Positions 21,301-29,482 are shown, numbered from the stretch's first letter. The stretch is DNA of 64,000 bases from Corynebacterium sp. HMSC08A12 (GCF_001807485.1 NZ_KV789168.1:238745-302744), one strand, 5' to 3'. Notes: a model not told the origin generated them from the sequence alone. A program made the numbers and translations.

Positions 21301-22356
21301 GACCTGCAGTACCTGCAGAACAAGCTGGCCGGGCAGGTCACGTCCGCGATTGCGCAGGCCGCCGCGCGTTCCAAGACCGCTGCCCCGAGCGATGTGGCGC
21401 AGCATACGCCGCCGCGCCGGAAGGGATCGAAGAAACAGGCCGGAACGTCCACCGGCGTGCTGGCCACTGCAGATGCGTGGACCGCGGATGGCATCGGCGT
21501 GCTGCCGGAAACGGTGGAAACGGTGGTGGATGGTCAGACCCTCAACACCTACCCGGCGATCGTCATCTCTAAGCGCGGCTCAGAGGGTGCAGAGGGTACA
21601 GAGGGCTCAGCAAAGGGCCGAGTGACCTTGAAGGCCTTCCCCACCAAGCAGGCGGCGGACGGCCAGCAGTTTACGACGGTGCTGAACATGATGGTTGCGG
21701 CCTGCACTGTGTCGCCGAAGCAGATGATCAAGGGGCTGCCGCTGCGCCAGCGGGTGGCCATGGAGAATACTCCCGGGGGCGTGGACGGCCTGGTGAACGA
21801 CGTTGTGGCGCTGGCATGCCGCGACATGCTGATGAAGCTGGGGCCGGTGATCCGCGATCCGGAGAAGTGCGAGGAGGTAGTTGGGACCGCACGATCCCAG
21901 GGGCCGGGCCGGGTGCGGCAGTATGTCGTTGCCCTGGCTCCTGCGGTGCTGGCGGTAGCCGATATGTCAGCGGAGCTTAAGGGCTGGTCGGGCGAGGCTA
22001 TCGACGATATGCGCGCACAACTCGACTTCTTCTTGGGCAAGCACGCTATCGCTCGTAATGGCATTGAGCACATGCGCCATGTTCCGCGTTATGTGGAGGC
22101 GATGCGTGCACGCCTGGAGCTGATGAAGACGGATCCGGACAAGGAGGAGGATCTGGACGATGAGGTCCAGGAGGCCTTCGAGTTATTAGAAAAGACCAAG
22201 AAGCGCCTACCTACTGCGCGGGCTGCCTCGCCGCAGATTAAGGAGGTGCGCTGGATGATCGAGGAGCTCCGGGTCAGCCTCTTCGCCCAGAACCTCGGCA
22301 CGGCTCATTCGGTTTCCCTGCAGCGAATCCGGAAGAAGCTGGAGAAGATTCGCTAG
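18337..22356 (+). CDS. hrpA: ATP-dependent RNA helicase HrpA
   Basis: DEAH/RHA-type helicase of 1339 residues, the full length of bacterial HrpA. After a basic Arg/Lys-rich tail of 40 residues come Walker A AGETGSGKTTQIPK (about residue 72), the DEAH box VDEAHERSLN (about 174), SATIDPESF, and lobe 2 motifs NIAETSLTVPG and QRSGRSGR. The helicase-associated and OB-fold domains and the long HrpA-specific C-terminus (DUF3418-type) are all present. HrpA acts in mRNA processing and in rescuing stalled ribosomes in E. coli; a similar role is assumed. It converges on nrdR with a 13-bp gap. Confidence 0.94.
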   Translation: MTDAHGSASPTNEGRAQGKPQGRRRSRRRSNKRRRPQFIRTIPPITYPDLPVSERREDIKKAIEDNQVVIIAGETGSGKTTQIPKMCLELGRGRTKVIGHTQPRRIAARSVAERIAEELDQQIGDDTSLVGYKIRFDDTISKHTAVKLMTDGVLLNEIQRDRLLRDYDTIIVDEAHERSLNIDFLLGYLKQLLPKRPDLKVIITSATIDPESFAEHFADASGSPAPIIEVSGRTYPVEIRYRPLVTERENPKTGEVIEVETDPLDGLVAACKELMRAGEGDILCFFSGEREIRDAAEALEGEFAGAGGARKVDVLPLFGRLSNAEQHRVFRTGPRRRIVLATNIAETSLTVPGIHYVVDTGYARISRYSNRTKVQRLPVEPISQASAKQRSGRSGRIADGIAIRLYSEEDFEARPEFTDPEILRTHLSSVILSMAALGLGDIERFPFLQAPDNKSIRDGVALLQELGALASTKDAALTPIGRDMARIPTDPRLARMLAAGHANNIIEPIAVIVSALSIQDVRERPLEKQQQADEMHARFKANSDFVSLLKLWNYLQEQRQELSANKFRKLCQREFIHYVRVREWMDLVRQMLSVVQDLSWKIPNIRHVRELVFEPEAIDEDLVHKSILTGLLTHVGMREGNSKQFTGTRGSHFVVHPSSHVSKKPPQWLMAAELVETSQVFARTVGPIDPSWIEAIAPHMVKYNYSEPVWSSSRGAAMVHEKVLLLGLPIVADRMVNASKVDRALARELFIRHALVEGDWRTRHHFFAHNQNLLSEATELEDKARRRDIVVDDQALFDFYDARLPEKIVSSRHFDSWWKKARHKDPHQLDFTLDALIDSEEAAKAADEFPDVWRQGSLEFELSYVFMPGDPDDGMTMRVPIPLLANVSEPETRWLVAGMREELAIALIRSLPKPLRTSVVPASNFAAAALRRMVPFDGEFGFALAEALRELGGQGISAQDFDWSRVPGHLRMQFAAIDRRGNVIEKSRDLQYLQNKLAGQVTSAIAQAAARSKTAAPSDVAQHTPPRRKGSKKQAGTSTGVLATADAWTADGIGVLPETVETVVDGQTLNTYPAIVISKRGSEGAEGTEGSAKGRVTLKAFPTKQAADGQQFTTVLNMMVAACTVSPKQMIKGLPLRQRVAMENTPGGVDGLVNDVVALACRDMLMKLGPVIRDPEKCEEVVGTARSQGPGRVRQYVVALAPAVLAVADMSAELKGWSGEAIDDMRAQLDFFLGKHAIARNGIEHMRHVPRYVEAMRARLELMKTDPDKEEDLDDEVQEAFELLEKTKKRLPTARAASPQIKEVRWMIEELRVSLFAQNLGTAHSVSLQRIRKKLEKIR

Positions 22357-22369
22357 GTTATCCTCGCCG

Positions 22370-22861
22370 CTAGTTTTCTTCGTCGGTGGGTTCCAGTTGA
22401 GGCTCAGCTAGGGCGTGGCGGTGCGCCCGCAGGGATTCGATCTCCTGCTCGAAGTCTTCGGCGCAGTTGAAGGACTTATACACCGAGGCAAAGCGCAGAT
22501 ATGCAACCTCGTCTAGGGTGCGCAACGGGTCGAGGATCGCCAAGCCGATCTGGTTAGCGGGGACTTGTGACCCATGTGCCACGCGCACTGCCTGCTCCAC
22601 CTCGTGTGCAAGGCGCTTCAAAGCGTCATCAGAGACGTCTCGCCCTTGGCATGCCCGCCGAACGCCCTTGATGACCTTTTCCCTGCTGAACTCCTCGGTC
22701 ACCCCGTTTCGCTTGACCACCAACAGGACGGATCTTTCGATGGTCGTGAAACGCGTCTGACACTCGCTGCACTCACGGCGGCGGCGAATGGATACGCCCA
22801 TTTCGATAGAGCGCGAGTCGACTACGCGGGAGGATTCAGAACTGCAAGAGGGGCACAACAC
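22370..22861 (-). CDS. nrdR: Ribonucleotide reductase repressor NrdR
   Basis: Zinc-ribbon plus ATP-cone repressor of ribonucleotide reductase genes, 163 residues. The ribbon is CPSC (residues 3-6) and CSEC (31-34), separated by [21 protein letters not shown], the DNA-binding part; the ATP-cone runs from [16 protein letters not shown]. It senses ATP/dATP. The start is GTG at 22861. It lies downstream of the divS-like gene on the same strand, which is itself divergent from lexA. A short acidic tail ends the protein. Confidence 0.95.
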   Translation of the reverse strand: MLCPSCSSESSRVVDSRSIEMGVSIRRRRECSECQTRFTTIERSVLLVVKRNGVTEEFSREKVIKGVRRACQGRDVSDDALKRLAHEVEQAVRVAHGSQVPANQIGLAILDPLRTLDEVAYLRFASVYKSFNCAEDFEQEIESLRAHRHALAEPQLEPTDEEN

Positions 22862-22951
22862 GCCACCCAGCTTAGTCCTTCACCTCAACGGGACAGAAGA
22901 TACAGAAGCTACAGACGCGACAGACTTGTTCGCCACCTAGATGGATCCTCC

Positions 22952-23335
22952 TTAAGGGATCAGCATGGGCGCGAGGCCAACTAGTGCGGACATTGCCCCC
23001 AAGGACACCATGGTCGCACCCGGAGAGTGAACCACGCGATCCACACGCGCCCGAATCGCCTCGATACGGTTCGGCTGTACTTCGAACACCCTTTCGTTAG
23101 CGCCCGAAATCCGCGCAGCCCTCTCCCTGGATATCGAACGGGCTACCGGCGCCGTAGAGTAGCCGTAGGTGTTCGATTTGCGCCCCTCACTCACCTGATC
23201 CCAATCCGGCTTAAGCACCCGCGGCTGGCGCAGCGGGGCTACCCGATCGTGGCGCGTCACCCGGGCGCGCGTGGCAGAAGAACGGAAGGTCGCAGACTGG
23301 CGAGACGTTGCAGGGCGTACGATCGAGGTGGTCAT
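22952..23335 (-). CDS. DivS/Rv2719c-like protein lacking the LysM domain
   Basis: Protein of 127 residues, divergent from lexA, where C. glutamicum has divS (SOS-induced cell-division suppressor) and M. tuberculosis has Rv2719c. Like those it starts with an Arg/Ser/Thr-rich tail and leads into a hydrophobic segment (SLGAMSALVGLAPM), but it stops right there; no LysM peptidoglycan-binding part follows. The start at 23335 has an ideal AAGGAG 7 nt upstream, so translation is expected. It is probably in one transcript with nrdR and under LexA (box at 23473-23488). Homology rests on position, composition and the membrane segment, so identity is moderate. Confidence 0.6.
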   Translation of the reverse strand: MTTSIVRPATSRQSATFRSSATRARVTRHDRVAPLRQPRVLKPDWDQVSEGRKSNTYGYSTAPVARSISRERAARISGANERVFEVQPNRIEAIRARVDRVVHSPGATMVSLGAMSALVGLAPMLIP

Positions 23336-23464
23336 CTACTTACTCCTTGGTGTATTGGCGGCATATCAGCAGCGCATCGGCGCCACCTTCGAGGCGGTGC
23401 ACAAGACTTGCTTCGCTGCGATTCACAGTGAACCATCTGCGCCAGACATGTTGTGGATAATTAA

Positions 23465-23488
23465 TAGAACACTAGATCACGTGTTCTA
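23465..23488. promoter_or_regulatory. LexA-type box and perfect inverted repeat before the divS-like gene
   Basis: TAGATCACGTGTTCTA (23473-23488) matches the corynebacterial SOS box TCGAACACATGTTCGA at 12 of 16 positions and is nearly a palindrome. The same stretch also forms a perfect 8-bp inverted repeat, TAGAACAC (23465-23472) with GTGTTCTA (23481-23488). It abuts an AT-rich leftward -10 region. The 333-bp gap 23336-23668 carries this and two more boxes. Confidence 0.6.
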
Positions 23489-23510
23489 ATTCCGGTTACA
23501 TTCAGAAATT

Positions 23511-23526
23511 TAGCACGCCCGTTCGA
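23511..23526. promoter_or_regulatory. Weak LexA-type box
   Basis: TAGCACGCCCGTTCGA, 11 of 16 matches to the SOS consensus with an intact GTTCGA half; it overlaps the palindrome GTTCGAAC (23521-23528). Middle of the lexA/divS-like intergenic region. Confidence 0.35.
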
Positions 23527-23552
23527 ACGTGTCTAGCGGAATCTAAACTTTT

Positions 23553-23594
23553 TCGAACACACACACTAGAAATTCTCCTTTTATCGGGTAAAGT
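23553..23594 (+). promoter_or_regulatory. lexA promoter with LexA box over the -35 region
   Basis: TCGAACACACACACTA (23553-23568) has a perfect left SOS half (TCGAACACA) and a degenerate right half. The -10 box TAAAGT is at 23589-23594, so bound LexA would cover the -35: autorepression. The leader to the lexA GTG is about 67 nt. Confidence 0.55.
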
Positions 23595-23668
23595 CGATTG
23601 AGACAGCTGAAGCGAACAGCTACTGCCGAGTACCGAATCCACACCGAATACCGAGCGAGGTAGATCCC

Positions 23669-24469
23669 GTGAGCACCGACGATTCCACCGATAGCCCCAC
23701 ACCGCGCCCGCGGCTTGGCCGCCCGCCGAAGTCGGAAGCCGACAAGCGCGCGGAGAAGCAGGCCCAGAAGGATGGCCAGAAGCCTGCCTTGAGCACCCGC
23801 CAGCGCCGCATTCTGGAGGTCATTAAGGATTCGACGGTCATCCGTGGCTATCCACCGAGCATCCGCGAGATTGCGGACGCAGTGGGGCTGCACTCCACAT
23901 CTTCGGTCTCCTACCACCTCACCCAACTCGAGAAGCGCGGCTACCTTCGCCGTGATGGCAAGCGCCCCCGCGCCGTCGACGTGCGGGCATTCGACGGTGG
24001 CCAGCTGGGCAACGAGGGCACGAAGAACAACACCAGCAAGCCCAAGGCCAACGCTTCAGCTCCGGAGCCGGCCGCCGACGGCGAGATCATGCCGGAGGCA
24101 ACTTACGTTCCGGTCGTCGGCCAGATCGCTGCCGGCGCCCCGATTCTCGCGGAGCAGAACGTCGAAGCCCACTTCCCCCTCCCTCAGGAGCTCGTGGGCA
24201 ACGGCGAACTCTTCCTGCTTCAGGTCGTGGGCGAATCGATGCACGACGCGGGCATTTTCAACGGTGACTGGGTTGTCGTCCGCTCGCAGTCCGTCGCCGA
24301 GTTCGGCGACTTCGTGGCGGCAATGATCGACGGGGAGGCAACGGTCAAGGAGTTCCAAAAGGATTCCGACGGCCTGTGGCTGATCCCCCACAATCCGCTG
24401 TTCGAACCCATTCCCGCCGAGGAAGCGACGATCCTGGGCAAGGTCGCCGCGGTCCTGCGCAAGATCTAG
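23669..24469 (+). CDS. lexA: SOS repressor LexA
   Basis: Represses DNA-damage genes until RecA filaments trigger self-cleavage. Protein of 266 residues with a 40-residue charged extension before the winged helix ([11 protein letters not shown], residues 42-52; [18 protein letters not shown], 63-80). The autolysis site is Ala155-Gly156 (QIAAGAP), the nucleophile Ser190 (GESMHDAG) and the general base Lys227 (ATVKEF). A 30-residue Lys/Asn/Ala-rich hinge separates the domains. Start GTG at 23669. It is divergent from the divS-like gene and followed by sugR, as in C. glutamicum. Confidence 0.96.
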   Translation: MSTDDSTDSPTPRPRLGRPPKSEADKRAEKQAQKDGQKPALSTRQRRILEVIKDSTVIRGYPPSIREIADAVGLHSTSSVSYHLTQLEKRGYLRRDGKRPRAVDVRAFDGGQLGNEGTKNNTSKPKANASAPEPAADGEIMPEATYVPVVGQIAAGAPILAEQNVEAHFPLPQELVGNGELFLLQVVGESMHDAGIFNGDWVVVRSQSVAEFGDFVAAMIDGEATVKEFQKDSDGLWLIPHNPLFEPIPAEEATILGKVAAVLRKI

Positions 24470-24516
24470 GTTCCCCCCATTGGTTCTGACGCCGCCGTTT
24501 CCCACCCGCAAGCAAC

Positions 24517-24522
24517 TAAAAT
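24517..24522 (+). promoter_or_regulatory. -10 box of a leaderless sugR promoter
   Basis: TAAAAT, whose last two bases overlap the first in-frame ATG (24521). It lies 7 nt before ATG 24530, making 24530 the likely transcription and translation start. Confidence 0.5.
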
Positions 24523-24529
24523 GACGCTT

Positions 24530-25327
24530 ATGGAATCAGCAGAACGGCGCCGTCAGATACTCTCCCTCACCGCCATTCACGGCAGGGTAACTGTGAATGA
24601 GTTGGCGGAGAAGTTCGGCGTCACCGCAGAAACAATTCGCCGCGACCTAGCGGTCCTCGACGACGGCGGCGAGCTCTTCCGCGTCCACGGCGGCGCCGTA
24701 CCCGTACAGAACTTCCGTACGGACTTCACCACGCTCGCCACCAGGTCGAAGGCCGCCCTCGGGGCCAAGCGCGCAATCGCCCGGGCAGCGGTGCAGCTGC
24801 TGCCACCCTCTGGAACCGTGTTCATCGACGCAGGCACCACCACGGGCGTATTCGCCGAAGCAATCGCGGAAGCCAACGCAACGAACGACCCGAAGCTCAT
24901 GGCGCCGAAGCTGAACATCGTCACGAACTCGTTGTTCATCGCCACTACCCTGGCGGAATCCTCGCGCTGCGATGTGCAGCTGATCGGCGGGCACGTCCGG
25001 GCGGCCTCCCAGGCCGTCGTCGGCGACCTAGCCACCCGCGCCCTCGGTGTACTACATGCGGACGTGTCCTTTATCGGCACCAACGCGCTCACCATCGACC
25101 ACGGCCTATCCACCCCAGATGCTCAAGAGGGGGCAATCAAGCGCGCCATGGTCGCCAACTCCGATTCGGTAGTCGCCCTGTGCGATTCCACCAAGTTCGG
25201 CCTCGATTACCTCGTCAGTTTCGCCAGCATCGATGACATCGCCGCCATCGTCACCGACCGCGGCGCCCCCGAGCCGTACGTCAACGAACTAAGAAACTTA
25301 GGCATCGACGTCACCTTTGCCGACTAG
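24530..25327 (+). CDS. sugR: DeoR-family sugar regulator, SugR-like
   Basis: Protein of 265 residues. The N-terminal DeoR winged helix is ERRRQILSLTAIHGRV... VTAETIRRDLAVLDD, followed by the signature RVHGGAVP; the C-terminal sensor has DAGTTTGVFAEAI and SFIGTNALTIDHGLSTPD. In C. glutamicum SugR sits at this spot beside lexA and represses the sugar PTS genes (ptsG, ptsI, ptsH, ptsF) in a sugar-phosphate dependent way. Here no PTS gene follows: the next gene is convergent hflX. Its targets, if the PTS is lost, may be glycolytic genes. Alternative start ATG 24521. Confidence 0.85.
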   Translation: MESAERRRQILSLTAIHGRVTVNELAEKFGVTAETIRRDLAVLDDGGELFRVHGGAVPVQNFRTDFTTLATRSKAALGAKRAIARAAVQLLPPSGTVFIDAGTTTGVFAEAIAEANATNDPKLMAPKLNIVTNSLFIATTLAESSRCDVQLIGGHVRAASQAVVGDLATRALGVLHADVSFIGTNALTIDHGLSTPDAQEGAIKRAMVANSDSVVALCDSTKFGLDYLVSFASIDDIAAIVTDRGAPEPYVNELRNLGIDVTFAD

Positions 25328-25356
25328 CTCCGCCCGACTAGCTCCGCCGACTAGCT
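25321..25356. repeat. Tandem CGACTAGCTCCGCC repeat over the sugR stop
   Basis: Two full copies (25321-25334, 25335-25348) and a third partial copy (GACTAGCT, 25349-25356). The first contains the sugR TAG; the array fills the whole gap to the convergent hflX stop. Same design as at sigA. Confidence 0.85.
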
Positions 25357-26809
25357 ACTCAGTGACGACAAATTCCTCCAGCTCGGCGGCGACCACCTTC
25401 GGCAGCCGGACGTCCAGCTTGGTTCCGGCCGCGTCGTAATCCTCCGCAATCACCGTTCCCAGCTCGTGGACCTTGGCCACCACATCGCCACGGTCAAATG
25501 GAACGTGCAGGGTCACGTGAGAATCCAGCGAGTTGAGGAACAACTCCAGCTGGGCCTCCAATTCCGGAATGCCCTCCCCTGTCTTCGCGGACACATACAC
25601 GGCATCCGGAATGCGGTGCCGCAGCTCCGCCAGCACCAGCGGGTCGGCTGCGTCGATCTTGTTGATGACCAAGATCTCCGGCGGCGCCTCCTGCCCGGAT
25701 TCCTCCACGATCCCACCGATCACGGTGTTCACTGCCTTGATCTGCTCCAGCGGGAACGGGTCGGAGCCATCCACAACGTGCAGCACCACGTCGGCGGCCA
25801 GGACTTCCTCCAGAGTGGAACGGAACGCCTCCACCAGCTGCGTGGGCAGGTGGCGGACGAAGCCCACCGTGTCGCTGAACACCACTGTGCGACCGTCCGC
25901 CAGGCTCGCGCGGCGCGTCGTCGGATCCAGGGTGGCGAACAGGGCATCCTCAACCAACACACCCGCACCCGTCAGTGCGTTAATCAGGGAGGATTTGCCC
26001 GCGTTCGTGTAACCCGCAATCGCGATCTGAGGAATCGCCGACGCATCGCGCCGCTCTCGCTTGACCTCGCGCGAGGTCTTCATCGCCGCAATCTCCTTGC
26101 GTAGCTTCGCCATGTCGGAACGCAGGCGGCGGCGATCCGCCTCGATCTTCGTCTCACCCGGACCGCGCAGGCCCACGCCGCCGTTGGATCCCGCACGACC
26201 GCCGGCCTGCCGGGACAGCGCGCCACCCCAGCCGCGCACGCGTGTGATGAGGTACTCCATCTGCGCCAGCGAGACTTGCGCCTTGCCTTCCTTGGACTTC
26301 GCATGCTGGGCGAAGATATCCAGAATTAGCATGGTCCGGTCGATCACCTTGACGTCCAGTGCCTTCTCAAGCGCGATCATCTGGCCCGGGCTCAGCTCAC
26401 CGTCGCAGACCACGGTATCTGCACCGGTTTCTTGCACCACGGACTTCAGCTCCTCGACCTTGCCGCGGCCGATATAGGTGCCGGAATCCGGCTTGTCGCG
26501 CCGCTGGTAGAGCATCTCGGCCACCTCGGAGCCTGCGGTTTCGGCCAGGGCTCGCAGTTCCTCCAGGCTCGCCTCCACCTGCGCGATCGTCCCGGTGGTC
26601 CACACGCCGACCAGCACGACCTTCTCCAGCCTCAGCTTGCGGTACTCAACGTCGTAGCCGTCGGACTGTTCGTCTGTGTAGGTATTTACTCCGCGGGATA
26701 GCCGTCGGAGGCTCGAGCGCTCCTCCAGATCGAGCTCGCCGACCGTGGGCGCCGCGTGCGAATCATAAAGGTGTGTAGTGTGTTCGGTTTTATCCGTCTT
26801 TTCCGTCAT
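25355..26809 (-). CDS. hflX: Ribosome-splitting GTPase HflX
   Basis: GTPase of 484 residues that binds the 50S subunit and splits stalled or hibernating ribosomes. The N-terminal HflX domain contains GTYIGRGKVEEL and the Gly-rich linker GWGGALSRQAGGRAG...GLRGPGETKIEADRR. G domain: G1 AGYTNAGKSSLINAL, G3 DTVGFVRHLP, G4 VINKID, G5 SAKTGEG. A 55-residue polar N-terminal extension is typical of actinobacteria. Its stop lies 27 bp from sugR's across tandem repeats. The ATG at 26809 has no strong Shine-Dalgarno. Confidence 0.95.
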   Translation of the reverse strand: MTEKTDKTEHTTHLYDSHAAPTVGELDLEERSSLRRLSRGVNTYTDEQSDGYDVEYRKLRLEKVVLVGVWTTGTIAQVEASLEELRALAETAGSEVAEMLYQRRDKPDSGTYIGRGKVEELKSVVQETGADTVVCDGELSPGQMIALEKALDVKVIDRTMLILDIFAQHAKSKEGKAQVSLAQMEYLITRVRGWGGALSRQAGGRAGSNGGVGLRGPGETKIEADRRRLRSDMAKLRKEIAAMKTSREVKRERRDASAIPQIAIAGYTNAGKSSLINALTGAGVLVEDALFATLDPTTRRASLADGRTVVFSDTVGFVRHLPTQLVEAFRSTLEEVLAADVVLHVVDGSDPFPLEQIKAVNTVIGGIVEESGQEAPPEILVINKIDAADPLVLAELRHRIPDAVYVSAKTGEGIPELEAQLELFLNSLDSHVTLHVPFDRGDVVAKVHELGTVIAEDYDAAGTKLDVRLPKVVAAELEEFVVTE

Positions 26810-26864
26810 TACGCTCTATTTTTACCTGTCAGGGGCGGTAAATAGGAAATTTGGTGCGGCGGAC

Positions 26865-26870
26865 TAGAGT
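26865..26870 (+). promoter_or_regulatory. -10 box of a leaderless AIM24 promoter
   Basis: TAGAGT 7 nt before the ATG at 26878, with no Shine-Dalgarno. Confidence 0.45.
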
Positions 26871-26877
26871 GGTGGGC

Positions 26878-27657
26878 ATGATTCCTGAACTCCGCAGCAT
26901 TGGTATGGATTTCCCCAAGTGGCAGCAGGCCCTCGAGGCCGCATATGGCTCCGGCAGCTTGGGAGTGTCGGGTGAGGTTCGCGGCGGCCAGGTTCTGCAG
27001 TTCGACGACCCCTCGGGCGCCCGCATGGTCGTGCTCGCCGTCGAGCCCTTCGGCTCCTTCGCCAGCTACACCGGCGGAGTGCCCGCCACGGCGCATCTGT
27101 CGATGCTGAACGACATCATCGGCGTGCTGGACGTCGTGGACGACAGCCCCATGCTGCAGATCTCCGGCCAGCAGGCACCGACGATCGCTTCCCTCACCGC
27201 CACCATCGCTCAAGGCCCCTTGCTTGTGGACGCCCCCTCGTTGGAGTACCACCAGTTCCACATTGGGGCTCTGGCCAACTCCGTACGCGTGTATGGGGGC
27301 TCCACTGAGTTCGCCAAGGACGGCGGCTTGAAGATCGGCGAGGTCAATTCGAGCGGTTTGCAAGATATCAACTCCCCGGCCACTGCCCCGCATGCCACGG
27401 CGGAGATCGCGGTGGAGGCCTCCGGTTGGTCCCTCAAGATCAACTCTCTGACGGGACAGAAGTTCTGGACCGCGACAGTGACCTCCCCCTTCGAGTTCAC
27501 GGTGGTTCTTCCCGAGGACGCGGTCGACGAGGAGCTCGCACAGTCAGATGCCCCGCTGATCGTGGCCGGTACCGTGCAATTCACAGCCAGCACCGTGGAC
27601 TCCGCTGGCTGCGGCGGCGCCTGCGGCTCCGGCAGCTGCGGCTGCGGTGGCCACTAG
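26878..27657 (+). CDS. AIM24-family protein with Cys-rich tail
   Basis: Protein of 259 residues of the AIM24/TIM-barrel-unrelated beta-sandwich family, named for a yeast mitochondrial biogenesis protein; the bacterial function is unknown. There is no signal peptide. The body has regular hydrophobic strands ([31 protein letters not shown]). The last 15 residues are a striking Gly/Cys tail with four cysteines ([15 protein letters not shown]). This could bind a metal or a cluster or take part in assembly (inference). The start is ATG 26878, chosen for the -10 box spacing; the TTG at 26851 is unlikely. It converges on dapF with 7 bp between the stops. Confidence 0.7.
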   Translation: MIPELRSIGMDFPKWQQALEAAYGSGSLGVSGEVRGGQVLQFDDPSGARMVVLAVEPFGSFASYTGGVPATAHLSMLNDIIGVLDVVDDSPMLQISGQQAPTIASLTATIAQGPLLVDAPSLEYHQFHIGALANSVRVYGGSTEFAKDGGLKIGEVNSSGLQDINSPATAPHATAEIAVEASGWSLKINSLTGQKFWTATVTSPFEFTVVLPEDAVDEELAQSDAPLIVAGTVQFTASTVDSAGCGGACGSGSCGCGGH

Positions 27658-27664
27658 AAAGCCG

Positions 27665-28531
27665 TTAAAGCACAGTCTTTCCCCAGACCACGATCGCCGA
27701 GGGCCCGCGGAGGATCGAACCGTCCTCGGAGATCTCCACCTGCACGGCTCCCCCTGGAACGTGCACGGTGACGGTGCCTGTGGCCAATTCGGCGTCAGCA
27801 AGGGCAGAAACAGCGGCGGCGACAGTGCCGGTGCCGCAAGAGCGAGTCTCCCCCACGCCGCGCTCGTGGACGCGCATGTGCACCGCACCCGCATCGTCCA
27901 GGGGTGTGAGTACCTCCAGGTTGACCCCTGCCGGGAAGAACTCCGGGTCGAACTGCACCTGCTGATCGATCGGCAGCTTCTGCAGCTCCAGCGCCGTGAG
28001 GTTGGGTACCACCGCGGCTAGGTGCGGGTTGCCCATATCCACGCCTAGCCCCGCGACCTTCATGTCGCCCACCTGTGCGGTAGATACACCCAGCACTTCC
28101 GGGGTGCCCATCTCCACGCTCACGATCGCGTGTTCCTGGTTTTCTCCACTCAGTTCGTGCACTTTCACCAGCTTGCGGCCCGCCCGGGTGCCAATGCCGA
28201 ACTGTTCGCCGACGGTAACTTTCCCTTGTCGGCACAGCACGTGGGCGAAGGCGCGCACGCCGTTGCCGCACATCTCAGCCAGGGAGCCGTCGGCGTTGCG
28301 GTAGTCCATGAACCATTCGTCACCGTGCACGCTCGCAGGAAGTTCGGTCAGCACGCCCGCGCTCACCAGGGCGTCACCGGTGGCGATGCGAATCACCCCG
28401 TCGCCGCCGATCCCGGCCCGCCGGTCTGCGAGGTGTCGCACGCGATCCTCAGTGAGGTTCACCTGGGTCGCCTCGTCCATCAGGATAACGAAGTCGTTCT
28501 CCGTGCCGTGAGCCTTAATGAAATCGATCAT
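27665..28531 (-). CDS. dapF: Diaminopimelate epimerase
   Basis: Converts LL- to meso-diaminopimelate, the peptidoglycan cross-linking residue and lysine precursor. Protein of 288 residues with the two catalytic cysteines in EMCGNGVRAF and RSCGTGTVAAA, and the substrate loops GTENDFV and GIGGDGVIRI. The start ATG 28531 is favoured over GTG 28540 because AGGGAG lies 8 nt before it. It is 18 bp downstream of miaA, so a miaA-dapF operon, the same pair as in M. tuberculosis. Confidence 0.96.
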   Translation of the reverse strand: MIDFIKAHGTENDFVILMDEATQVNLTEDRVRHLADRRAGIGGDGVIRIATGDALVSAGVLTELPASVHGDEWFMDYRNADGSLAEMCGNGVRAFAHVLCRQGKVTVGEQFGIGTRAGRKLVKVHELSGENQEHAIVSVEMGTPEVLGVSTAQVGDMKVAGLGVDMGNPHLAAVVPNLTALELQKLPIDQQVQFDPEFFPAGVNLEVLTPLDDAGAVHMRVHERGVGETRSCGTGTVAAAVSALADAELATGTVTVHVPGGAVQVEISEDGSILRGPSAIVVWGKTVL

Positions 28532-28549
28532 GCTGAGCACTCCCTCTAT

Positions 28550-29482
28550 TTACTGCTGGCTGCCAATCCCTAGCGCTTCCGTTGCCGCGCGGGCCGGGTC
28601 GGGTGAGTTGGCGTCAATCCAAATAATGCGCTTATCCCTGCGGAACCAGGAACGCTGCCGTCGAGCATAGCGACGGGTGCCGGTTATCGTGCGGTCCACG
28701 GCTTCCTCAAAAGTGAGCTCGCCCGCGAAATAGTCCAGCACCTGCGCGTATCCGATGGCCTGACCGGCGGTGGACCCGCGGACCAACCCATCGGCAACCA
28801 GGGCACGTACTTCCTCCACCAGGCCTTGGTCGAACATCTGGCGCACGCGCAACTCGATACGGGGGTTCAGCCACTCGGCGGGCGCGTTCAGCCCCAACAG
28901 GCGCATGTTCCAGCGGGGCGTGGAATTCTTCGGCGGCTGTGAGGCCGCGAAAGGCTTGCCGGTCAACTCGATGACTTCGAGGGCGCGGACGGTGCGGCGC
29001 GGGTCGTTGTCCTCGATAATGCGCGCGGCCTCGGGGTCGATCGTCGCCAGGTGCTGGTGCATGGCGGCCACCCCACGGACGTCGAGCTCACGCTGCCACT
29101 TCTCGCGCACCATCGGATCCGTGGGCGGAAAGTCCCACTCGTCCACCAGCGCCTGGATGTACATCATGGAGCCGCCGACGATTATGGGCGTCTTGCCCCT
29201 GGAAAAAATTTTTTCCACCGTCTCGATCGCCCCCGCGCGATACTCCGCGACGCTTGCGGGCTTGGTCACCGGCCAAATATCCAGCTGGTGGTGCGGGATC
29301 CCCTGTCGCTCTGACGGCGGAACCTTGGCCGTTCCGATATCCATGCCGCGGTACAGCTGCATGGAATCGATGTTCACCACCTCCCCGTCCAGCCGCTTGG
29401 CCAGTTCCAGGGAGATCGCCGTCTTGCCAGAGGCGGTAGGGCCAACGACTGCGATCGGGCGGATCTCAGTGGAAGAACTCAT
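28550..29482 (-). CDS. miaA: tRNA dimethylallyltransferase
   Basis: Adds a dimethylallyl group to A37 of tRNAs reading UNN codons; MiaB (31688-33226) then methylthiolates the same base. Protein of 310 residues: P-loop VVGPTASGKTA, DSMQLYRGMDIGTAK, and DPRRTVRALEV. A perfect 18-bp palindrome (29200-29217) lies in the codons for EKIFS. TAGACT at 8 nt before the ATG suggests a nearly leaderless mRNA. First gene of the miaA-dapF unit. Confidence 0.96.
   Translation of the reverse strand: MSSSTEIRPIAVVGPTASGKTAISLELAKRLDGEVVNIDSMQLYRGMDIGTAKVPPSERQGIPHHQLDIWPVTKPASVAEYRAGAIETVEKIFSRGKTPIIVGGSMMYIQALVDEWDFPPTDPMVREKWQRELDVRGVAAMHQHLATIDPEAARIIEDNDPRRTVRALEVIELTGKPFAASQPPKNSTPRWNMRLLGLNAPAEWLNPRIELRVRQMFDQGLVEEVRALVADGLVRGSTAGQAIGYAQVLDYFAGELTFEEAVDRTITGTRRYARRQRSWFRRDKRIIWIDANSPDPARAATEALGIGSQQ
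29200..29217. repeat. Perfect 18-bp AT-core palindrome
   Basis: TGGAAAAAATTTTTTCCA within miaA, the longest of the A4T4-type dyads in the window. Confidence 0.9.
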
